Shown: one piece after another, positions 1 to 5,567 of the stretch
How positions within the stretch are numbered: position 1 is the first letter of the stretch
How the letters are laid out: every line of letters begins with the position of its first letter
Source: Prevotellaceae bacterium
Lineage (GTDB): Bacteria; Bacteroidota; Bacteroidia; Bacteroidales; Bacteroidaceae
Direction: 5' to 3'
Length of the DNA: 5,567 bases
Assembly: GCA_030523505.1 (NCBI GenBank)
Contig: JAUNIK010000169.1
Span: forward strand, 724 to 6,290
Position numbers and translations under genes: made by a program
The notes under the pieces: generated by a model
Databases searched by the model: none
Told to the model about the DNA's origin: nothing
What the model saw: only the letters and a program-made list of their open reading frames with translations

Positions 1-1915
1 TCTCAAAGGAATCAGTATATTTAATGTCAGGATAATGAACCCTCGTTTCAGCGAGTGGCGTTTCCGTAAAGGTAGATCTGCCTTTCACCATCTGCTCCGT
101 GATAAGACTTTGCTTCTCGGCGTCTATAGTTATGCGTACATAGTTTTTCTCATCCTGATATGCAGCCATCACTCCATATTGCCCCTTGTCGGGCTCTGAA
201 TTGGTGAATTCTGCTGAGAAAGAGTAGTCATCGGCAGGAGTTGTGCCCCAAACAGGTTCTGATGTAGGCATCCAGATACCATCAGTGGTTTTTTCTGCCA
301 TTGCAATGTCATTCATCCATGTGTGGAAATATGGACCGTATTCATCGAATCCTTCACAGAAAGAAACATAAACTATCTCATCACCACTTGCCTCGCAGAG
401 AATGTCCTTGAACTGACTTGCATTAACAGATTCATGGTTGCGTACGAGTACTTTGTTTTTCCATACTGTGGTCATGTCGTCATTGCGTTCAATGCGCCAT
501 TCTTCAGGGATATTATTACGTTTTGATGTGATTTCTATGAGAAAGGAACCCACAAGTGATTCGGACAGTTCTTCAAGTGATACGCCTTCATACTGTGGTT
601 TTGCAGGAGTAGGATGAAATCCTGAAGTAGCTTTGCCGGTGATGCCATCGACAGTCATACGGTCGTTGACGAAATGAATACGATCGACAAACTGGTGACG
701 TTTCCATCCCTGGTTTGCCATGTAAACGAGCCACCATTCCCATCCGTTAGGGCCACGTACAATGTTTGGCTGTCCCGGAGTTACCAGGACTTCGTCAGGA
801 ATTTCATCGCCTGTGGCGTATAGATACAGGTGGTCGACACTCGCATTGCGTCTTTGTTTTGTTTCCTCGGTGTTTTGTGCTTTTTCTAATGTGATGATAT
901 TATCGCCGACTTTGAGTTGTGATTGGTCAATTTTGAAATACGCATATTCTGCAGTATTGCCTGGGTTGATGGCTTTGCCGTTGAGCAAAAGGCTAACACC
1001 ACCACGTTGAGCCATCAACATGAAGAGATTACCCGCAGGAATGGAATCAAGCATGAAATGAATCTCCTTGTTATTGAGATTGATATTGTTGTAACCCTTG
1101 CTGCCATAACGCAGAAGATCGGTGTATTTTTCACCAATCGGTTCGGTGTTTGGGCCGACAACAGGATGTGAATATTTGCCACCAGGGTTGAACATCAATG
1201 GCGAAGGAGCTTCGCATACACCGAGATGATAATTACCGAACTCTGGAGCTGTGTGGTTGGCATTATACATCATATAGTATCTGTTGCGATACTTGATGAC
1301 AAACGGTCCCTCAGCTACACGGTTGTCTAGCGTCTCCCATGTGCCAGGTTGGCTTGAAAACTGCTGCAGAGCATCACCTGCAAACGAAAAGTCGTCATTG
1401 AGTGGTCGAGCCCAGATGGTGTTGCCGTCGGTGAATTTCACCATATAAAGATATAAACTTCCATCCTCGTCTTGGAATATCTGTGGGTCGATACGGTTCT
1501 CGTACCATTGGTCGTCCCGAACTTCCTTGTAAGGTCCTTCTATGTTAGGCGATGTGGCGTGTGTGATGTGTACGATGTGCTTGTCCTGCCCCCAATAGTT
1601 TACACTGAACAACAGATGGAATAGTCCTCCGCTATAGCTTATATCATCGGCATGCACTTGATTGTTCTTAGCTCCTGTGCCATGAGTCCACTGATTGTCA
1701 AGGTCGAATACGTGGATACGGTTGTTCCAGTTGACCATATCGCTGGAAACGAAGAAGTCACCATAGGTAGCCACACCACCAAGGTAATACTTACCCGCGT
1801 AGCGAATACAACCGGCATCGGCAATACCTTTCAGTACGGGGTTGCCCACATTCTGGGCGTGGAAAGGCATATTTACACTCAGGAGTAGAACAATTGATAA
1901 TATCTTGAGTTTCAT
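1..1915 (-). CDS. Secreted GH43-like glycoside hydrolase with inserted beta-sandwich domain (C-terminus cut by window edge)
   Basis: The frame is open from an ATG at 1915 to the left edge (638 residues, no stop reached). The first 20 residues form a signal peptide (basic MKLK, hydrophobic ILSIVLLLSV, likely cleavage after FHA before QN) with no lipobox cysteine, so a soluble periplasmic or exported enzyme is inferred. Residues 28-260 read as a five-bladed-propeller GH43 domain: likely general base D33 in IADAG followed by IRYAGKYYLGG, pKa-modulating D143 in RIDPQIF.DEDG, and general acid E202 in AEGPFVIK followed by YYMMYNAN. Residues about 263-372 look like an inserted beta-sandwich; the propeller resumes with GPNGWEWWLVY (388-398). 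Residues about 443-638 suggest a C-terminal concanavalin-type sandwich (YGVMAAYQDEKNYVRI). GH43 members cleave arabinose-, xylose- or galactose-containing chains; the substrate here cannot be assigned. It follows the HTCS on the same strand by 77 bases. A related furanosidase-clan propeller (GH32/62/68 or GH117-like) is the alternative. Confidence 0.88.
   Translation of the reverse strand, partial: MKLKILSIVLLLSVNMPFHAQNVGNPVLKGIADAGCIRYAGKYYLGGVATYGDFFVSSDMVNWNNRIHVFDLDNQWTHGTGAKNNQVHADDISYSGGLFHLLFSVNYWGQDKHIVHITHATSPNIEGPYKEVRDDQWYENRIDPQIFQDEDGSLYLYMVKFTDGNTIWARPLNDDFSFAGDALQQFSSQPGTWETLDNRVAEGPFVIKYRNRYYMMYNANHTAPEFGNYHLGVCEAPSPLMFNPGGKYSHPVVGPNTEPIGEKYTDLLRYGSKGYNNINLNNKEIHFMLDSIPAGNLFMLMAQRGGVSLLLNGKAINPGNTAEYAYFKIDQSQLKVGDNIITLEKAQNTEETKQRRNASVDHLYLYATGDEIPDEVLVTPGQPNIVRGPNGWEWWLVYMANQGWKRHQFVDRIHFVNDRMTVDGITGKATSGFHPTPAKPQYEGVSLEELSESLVGSFLIEITSKRNNIPEEWRIERNDDMTTVWKNKVLVRNHESVNASQFKDILCEASGDEIVYVSFCEGFDEYGPYFHTWMNDIAMAEKTTDGIWMPTSEPVWGTTPADDYSFSAEFTNSEPDKGQYGVMAAYQDEKNYVRITIDAEKQSLITEQMVKGRSTFTETPLAETRVHYPDIKYTDSFE
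800..1129 (-). other. Inserted beta-sandwich domain within the GH43-like propeller
   Basis: This codes for residues about 263-372 of the GH43-like protein. After the blade ending near PVVGPNTEP (251-259) the sequence stops resembling a propeller and shows short alternating strands: EIHFMLDSIPAG, FMLMAQRGGVSLLLNG, YFKIDQSQLKVGDNIITLEK and VDHLYLYATG. The pattern of LLLNG, then a FKID strand, then LKVGDNIITLE is like jelly-roll sugar-binding or accessory domains attached to glycosidases. The catalytic-domain sequence picks up again at TPGQPNIVRGPNGWEWWLVY (379-398), a last-blade signature. The boundaries are by eye and the fold is inferred from strand pattern only. Confidence 0.55.
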
Positions 1916-1992
1916 AATCTTTGAATTGGAGTGTTTACAATTTTGGAGGAGTTCTCGTAAGGACTATTTGTGGGTGGAAAGTCGGAACAGTG
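1916..1992 (-). promoter_or_regulatory. 77-base intergenic leader of the GH43-like gene; no clear promoter or terminator
   Basis: This is the gap between the HTCS stop codon (TAG at 1995-1993) and the GH43-like ATG. Read on the minus strand I find no match to the Bacteroidetes promoter (TTTG at -33 and TAnnTTTG at -7) and no stem followed by a T run. The stretch next to the ATG (TTCAAAGATT) is AT-rich with no Shine-Dalgarno sequence, normal for Bacteroidetes. Lack of a promoter or terminator is compatible with readthrough from the HTCS gene, or with a promoter inside the HTCS 3' end. A direct repeat, TTGGAG on the plus strand at 1926-1931 and 1943-1948 (17 bases apart), is the only internal pattern I see. 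Confidence 0.5.
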
Positions 1993-2979
1993 CTATTGGT
2001 TTATATACTCAGTAGGACTTACGCCCATGAATTTCTTGAATACCTTTGAGAAATAGTTTGGGTCGGCGAATCCTGACTTGTAGGCAGTTTCAGCCACGCT
2101 ATGAGTCTCACGTAACAGCTGGCAGGCGTAGTCAAGGCGTTTCTTACGTATATAATCGCCCATAGACATATTCATTAGCGAACGCATCTTAGCATGGAGC
2201 AGCGAACGGCTCACACCCAAATGCTGGGTTATGTCGATTATGGCAAAGTCGCTATTGCCGATGTTTGCCTCCACCAAGTCGTTGATATCCTTGATGAACT
2301 TACGGTCAATAATCGTCAGTGTCGATGTCGTTGCCTCGTTCTCAGCTTCCTGTGAGTTGGCAATCTCCATCTGTCGGACTTGCAGAAGAGAGATGATGTT
2401 CTTTATCTGGAGTTCAAGAATCTGAGGTTCGAAAGGCTTTGACACATAAGCCTCTGCACCGCTCTTGTAACCCTCTACGACATCGTCGGGTTCGCTCTTT
2501 GCAGTGAGCAGTATTACAGGGATATGACTGGTTTGCATGTCGCCTTTGAGAGTCTTGCACAGTTCTATACCATCCATCTCTGGCATCATGATATCCGACA
2601 CGATGAGCTGGATATTCTCAGTGCGTGCTTTCTCCAATGCCTCAGCACCGTTGTGGGCGGTGATGACGTTGTATTTGTGAGAGAAGTAATTGGCAAGGAA
2701 TGAAAGCAGATCTTCATTGTCGTCGACGATAAGCAGATTCATCTTACCTTTTGTGAGTTCACTCACCTTTTCATTGGTCGCAATATCGTCAGCCAGACCT
2801 TTCATCGACTGTGAGAACTTATATTCAGAGATTGGTACGATGACCTTGTCATCACTGATATAGCTGCTCTGTGGGAATGCATCGTCAGAGACATTGAGCA
2901 GAACTGTAAACACAGAACCCACTCCTGGCTTGCTGTCAAGGCTTATCTCACCATGGTGCACCTCTGTGAGTCGTTTCAC
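1993..2979 (-). CDS. HTCS C-terminal half: end of HATPase domain, receiver domain, AraC-type DNA-binding domain
   Basis: This 328-residue frame (GTG at 2979, TAG at 1995-1993) is the continuation of the sensor kinase encoded just upstream. Residues 1-30 are the end of a HATPase_c domain (KRLTEVHHGEISLDSKPGVGSVFTV, the part after the G2 box). Residues about 80-195 are a receiver domain with acidic pair D86-D87 (IVDDNED), phosphoacceptor D129 (VSDIMMPEMDG), T159 (LLTAK) and K181 (SKPF), so all key residues are present. Residues about 225-327 are an AraC-type helix-turn-helix domain (HLGVSRSLLHAKM, then SGFADPNYFSKVFKKFMGVSPTEY). It would act in the cytoplasm as a transcription activator. The GTG overlaps the upstream stop as GTGA, so separate translation by coupling is possible, but the start lies inside a domain, which points to a broken gene and not to a natural start. 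The frame upstream of the GTG reaches a stop at about 2992. Confidence 0.85.
   Translation of the reverse strand: MKRLTEVHHGEISLDSKPGVGSVFTVLLNVSDDAFPQSSYISDDKVIVPISEYKFSQSMKGLADDIATNEKVSELTKGKMNLLIVDDNEDLLSFLANYFSHKYNVITAHNGAEALEKARTENIQLIVSDIMMPEMDGIELCKTLKGDMQTSHIPVILLTAKSEPDDVVEGYKSGAEAYVSKPFEPQILELQIKNIISLLQVRQMEIANSQEAENEATTSTLTIIDRKFIKDINDLVEANIGNSDFAIIDITQHLGVSRSLLHAKMRSLMNMSMGDYIRKKRLDYACQLLRETHSVAETAYKSGFADPNYFSKVFKKFMGVSPTEYINQ
2976..2979 (-). other. GTGA stop/start overlap between the two HTCS halves
   Basis: The sensor half ends with TGA at 2978-2976 and the regulator half could begin with GTG at 2979-2977, giving the overlap GTGA that often marks translational coupling. The GTG is the ancestral valine codon of the Leu-Val-Lys motif, so the overlap most likely arose by chance from the deletion. 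No purine-rich ribosome binding site is evident just upstream (GGATATCGCTG). Confidence 0.4.
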
Positions 2980-5567
2980 CAGCGATATCCACTATGGTTG
3001 GCATTGTATCCACGTTTTGTCTGATAGTATATTCCAAAGATGTTCTCCTGTTCCTCGGGTACAATACCGATACCCGTGTCGCTGACCGACAACTTCAGAT
3101 AGGTGTAACTGTCCTTGTCGCTGTTCACTATTGAGGCCTTTACTCCGATACGACCGTTCTCAGGAGTGAATTTTATAGCATTGGAGAGCAGGTTGTTGAG
3201 AATCTTTTCTGTGTAAGAAGGTGAAAACCACACCTCCTCGCCGTTATTTTCGCAGTCTATGGTTAGAGTGAGATGCTTCTCCTCAGCCAGTTCATGGAAA
3301 CTCATGGCATTGAGTGTGATGAATTCCAGTGGGTTGCCCTTCTGTACATAGAATGGGAACTGGTCGGTTTCAATTTTGTTGAATGTCACCAGTTCGCTGA
3401 TGAGACTCTCCATCTTCCGCGCGTTTTTAAGGGCTATATCGAGATTCTTGCGAGCCTCAGTGTCCATATCCTGTTTAGTGAGCACTTTCAGTGGAGCAGC
3501 AATGAGCGATAAAGGCGTTTTCAATTCGTGCGAGATAGCTGTGAAGAAATCGAACTTAGCTTTGTTAAGCTGCTTTTCGTGCTCTTTTTCCATCTGCGCA
3601 AGATGCTCCTTCTGCTGCCGCTGCATACGTCGTTCCGACAGACGGTACAGATAGTATGCTCCTAATGAAATGAGAAGCAGATAAACCATATAAGCCCATA
3701 TCGAACGGTAGAAAGGTGGACGTACAATGATTTTTATGCTCTTCACCTTGCAGTTATCCCATTCCTCTGCACTGTTGTTGGCACGTATCTTCAGGACGTA
3801 TGTGCCAGGAGCGAGATTGAATCCCGAGAACTGACGTTCCTTACCAACATCGCGCCATTCCCGGTCAACACCTTCGAGCATTACCTGATACTCCACAGCA
3901 TTGTTGGCTCCTGGTTCAATGACACCGTATTCTATGCGGAACGATTTCGCCTGATAATATGACAGCACCAGTTCGTCAGTGTTGTCTATATTCTGTTTCA
4001 GAGGTGAATCTTCGCCATTGGCATACATCACCTGGTTATTGATTGTAAGGTCTTTAAAGTGCACCGTCAAGATGGACTTGTTGGTCCGGATTGTTGATGG
4101 ATTTAATCTTACAAGTCCATTGACGGTGCCGAAAAGCAAATTTCCGTTAGAGTCAAGAAGGGTAGAAGAGAAATTGAATTGATCGGTAAACAAGCCGTCG
4201 GCTGTAGTGAACCGTATCATTGTATTGTCTCTCTGTGAGTATTTAAACAGTCCGGTACTGGCGGAAATCCACAAGTTGCCTTCGTTGTCTTCGTTGATGG
4301 CACACACGCAACTCTTCTGTAGTATAGCGCTATGTGTGAGTGGCTTTACGGATGAGCGTGTTTTGTCGAGATACTGCACGCCATTGTTGTTAGTGCCCAG
4401 CCAGATGGTGTGGTTTGAATCCTCGAATATATATGTGATGTAGTTATCGCAAATGTAATGACTGACAGAGCCGCTGCACCACTGGGATATCTTTCCTGTC
4501 TTGTTGTTCAAGCAGAACAGACCATCGTTGACAGTACCAATCCAGAGGTTATCTTCATGGTCGGTGCACAAATAGTAAACGAAGCTATTGCAGAGAATGT
4601 TGTTGTCTGTACCATAGAACAGATCGGATGACTCATCGTAGTAGAATACACCGTATGTAGAGGCGACCCATAGGCGGCCGTTGCGCTGTTTGGTAATGCT
4701 GAACAGTAAGTTCAGGTTGTGGCCATTGCTTATTGTGTATTGCTTGTAGCTCCGTGTAATCATGTTGTAGCGGAACAGACCGTTGCGGAATGTACCGATC
4801 CACATAGTCTTTGAATCACGGTCGTAATAAAGGCTGTGAATGTTGGTGCCTATCTGCGGGATGTCTTTGAACACACGGAACTTGTCGGTTGCTGAGTCAT
4901 ATATATTCAAACCCCCGTCTTCTGTTGCAATCCAGTATACGCCGGGTTCTGTCTCCACAATCTCGCGTGGCACCTTGCCATGGATGCTGTTTTCACCAAT
5001 ACCTGATCTGTAATGGGTGAACTTGTTATTGCTCAGAAGAATGTCTACTCCTCCGAAAAAAGAACCAACCCACATATTATTGTTACGGTCACAACAAATG
5101 CTATAGATCGCATTGTCGCTGATACCATTTGTTATTCCAGGAATAGAAACGAGCTGTTCGATACTGTCGTCAGGAGAGATAATAGTGACACCTCTCTCCG
5201 TTCCCAACCATATATTATGGTGTTGGTCTTCCGTGATTGAACGGACTATTCCGTTGGAGAGTTCCGATTCGCCGAAGATTCTGATATTTTGGTTTTCATC
5301 GATACGCATCACACCCTTACCATTTCTTCCAACCCATAAAGCACCGTTCTTATCGAAGAAGATAGGAACAATGCCATCGGCACCTGTAAGAAATTCTGAG
5401 AATAATGTGTTGTGTGGATAAGTAATCTTCGTAAGTGAAGAGTTGTAGCACACGATTGTGCTGTTTGTAGCAAGATAAACATTATCCTTCCTGTCAACGC
5501 TTATTGACTGAATGTAACCTTTGCCGACTGACGGAATAAGACTGAAAGTATCGGCCTTTTCATCGTA
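2976..5567 (-). CDS. HTCS sensor/kinase half: beta-propeller, Y_Y_Y domain, TM helix, HisKA, truncated HATPase (N-terminus beyond window)
   Basis: The frame is open from the right edge to TGA at 2978-2976: 38 residues plus 825 counted from a GTG at 5453 that is only an internal valine codon. Numbering from 5453: residues up to about 455, plus the edge segment, hold about 11 propeller repeats of the form LWVG..G.GV (near 39, 81, 127, 173, 217, 261, 303, 350, 394, 438). Residues about 461-578 are the Y_Y_Y Ig-like domain (VEYQVMLEGVDREW, LAPGTYVLKIRANN). A single membrane helix spans about 585-603, then a charged coiled coil to about 632. HisKA has H642 in FFTAISHELKTPLSL. HATPase has the N box (NNLLSNAIKFT, 753-762) and G1 box (DTGIGI, 792-797), but ends at HSG then YRW and stop, without the G2 box. 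Known role of the family: sensing periplasmic oligosaccharides and activating a glycan-utilization locus. As encoded, kinase activity should be lost or weak. Confidence 0.88.
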   Translation of the reverse strand, partial: YDEKADTFSLIPSVGKGYIQSISVDRKDNVYLATNSTIVCYNSSLTKITYPHNTLFSEFLTGADGIVPIFFDKNGALWVGRNGKGVMRIDENQNIRIFGESELSNGIVRSITEDQHHNIWLGTERGVTIISPDDSIEQLVSIPGITNGISDNAIYSICCDRNNNMWVGSFFGGVDILLSNNKFTHYRSGIGENSIHGKVPREIVETEPGVYWIATEDGGLNIYDSATDKFRVFKDIPQIGTNIHSLYYDRDSKTMWIGTFRNGLFRYNMITRSYKQYTISNGHNLNLLFSITKQRNGRLWVASTYGVFYYDESSDLFYGTDNNILCNSFVYYLCTDHEDNLWIGTVNDGLFCLNNKTGKISQWCSGSVSHYICDNYITYIFEDSNHTIWLGTNNNGVQYLDKTRSSVKPLTHSAILQKSCVCAINEDNEGNLWISASTGLFKYSQRDNTMIRFTTADGLFTDQFNFSSTLLDSNGNLLFGTVNGLVRLNPSTIRTNKSILTVHFKDLTINNQVMYANGEDSPLKQNIDNTDELVLSYYQAKSFRIEYGVIEPGANNAVEYQVMLEGVDREWRDVGKERQFSGFNLAPGTYVLKIRANNSAEEWDNCKVKSIKIIVRPPFYRSIWAYMVYLLLISLGAYYLYRLSERRMQRQQKEHLAQMEKEHEKQLNKAKFDFFTAISHELKTPLSLIAAPLKVLTKQDMDTEARKNLDIALKNARKMESLISELVTFNKIETDQFPFYVQKGNPLEFITLNAMSFHELAEEKHLTLTIDCENNGEEVWFSPSYTEKILNNLLSNAIKFTPENGRIGVKASIVNSDKDSYTYLKLSVSDTGIGIVPEEQENIFGIYYQTKRGYNANHSGYRW
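2983..2990 (-). other. Frame-breaking lesion in the HTCS G2 (ATP-lid) box
   Basis: On the minus strand the sequence reads AGT GGA TA TCG CTG GTG AAA. AGT-GGA (Ser-Gly, frame of the sensor half) and TCG-CTG-GTG-AAA (Ser-Leu-Val-Lys, frame of the regulator half) match the two sides of the HTCS motif S-G-I-G-L-S-L-V-K. Only TA lies between them where the codons for Ile-Gly-Leu need 9 bases, so 7 bases appear to be missing, most simply ATHGGNY. Adding a single base would restore the frame but give S-G-I-S-L, still lacking the second G2 glycine. The motif consensus comes from knowledge of the family, not from an alignment. Confidence 0.75.

Noticed and set aside
762..1010. Plus-strand open frames across 323-1171 as small genes
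   Set aside because: They lie antisense to the continuous GH43-like reading frame, have no recognisable domains and no plausible start context, while the minus-strand frame has family motifs throughout.
1639..1824. 61-codon minus-strand frame inside the GH43-like gene
   Set aside because: It is an off-frame shadow; the true frame here encodes the signal-proximal GH43 segment with D33 and the HATGTGAKNN-type region.
1916..1992. Rho-independent terminator between the HTCS and GH43-like genes
   Set aside because: No stable inverted repeat followed by a T run could be found on either strand.
2976..2995. Programmed ribosomal frameshift joining the two HTCS halves
   Set aside because: There is no slippery heptamer at the site, and a shift alone would not restore the missing Ile-Gly-Leu residues of the G2 box.
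3376..3654. 92-codon plus-strand frame opposite the kinase
   Set aside because: It is the antisense shadow of the HisKA and coiled-coil coding region; its arginine- and cysteine-rich product resembles no protein family I know.
5056..5061. Run of six A on the plus strand as a second frameshift site
   Set aside because: The propeller repeat reads normally on both sides in one frame (NMWVGSFFGGVDILL), so no shift occurs here.
5451..5453. GTG at 5453 as the real start of the sensor gene
   Set aside because: The same frame stays open for 38 more codons to the window edge and encodes another propeller repeat (DRKDNVYLATNSTI), so translation starts outside the window.
1..5567. tRNA/rRNA genes, CRISPR array, insertion sequence or transposon ends
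   Set aside because: Nearly all bases are accounted for by two long coding regions; no repeat-spacer pattern, terminal inverted repeats, transposase motifs or tRNA-like folds were seen.

Overview
The window looks like a piece of a Bacteroidales genome (Prevotella/Bacteroides type) carrying part of a polysaccharide utilization locus. The reasons are a hybrid two-component system (HTCS: periplasmic beta-propeller sensor, histidine kinase, receiver and AraC-type DNA-binding domain in one polypeptide), an architecture largely confined to Bacteroidetes, directly followed by a secreted family-43-type glycoside hydrolase. The gene leaders are AT-rich without an obvious Shine-Dalgarno sequence, which also fits. 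Genus and target glycan cannot be fixed from this sequence.

Layout: everything real is on the minus strand, so transcription runs from high to low coordinates. (1) 5567-2976 is the HTCS sensor and kinase half. Its reading frame is open through the right edge, so the N-terminus and signal sequence lie outside the window. (2) 2979-1993 is the HTCS C-terminal half (end of the kinase ATPase domain, receiver, AraC domain) in another frame. (3) 1992-1916 is a 77-base gap. (4) 1915-1 is a GH43-like enzyme gene with a signal peptide; its reading frame is uninterrupted to the left edge, so its C-terminus is cut off.

The main anomaly is the break in the HTCS. The two halves are clearly one ancestral protein, but the frame is lost inside the G2 box of the ATPase domain. 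Between the codons for Ser-Gly and those for Ser-Leu-Val-Lys only 2 bases remain where the family consensus (Gly-Ile-Gly-Leu) needs 9, which suggests a 7-base deletion. The halves now overlap as GTGA (GTG start, TGA stop), so the regulator half could still be translated as a separate protein, but autophosphorylation by the sensor half should be lost or badly impaired.

In an intact system the sensor would bind an oligosaccharide in the periplasm, phosphorylate its own receiver and switch on nearby glycan-degradation genes, plausibly including the GH43-like gene. With the break, the locus is either decaying, a split two-protein variant, a reversible off state, or an assembly artefact.
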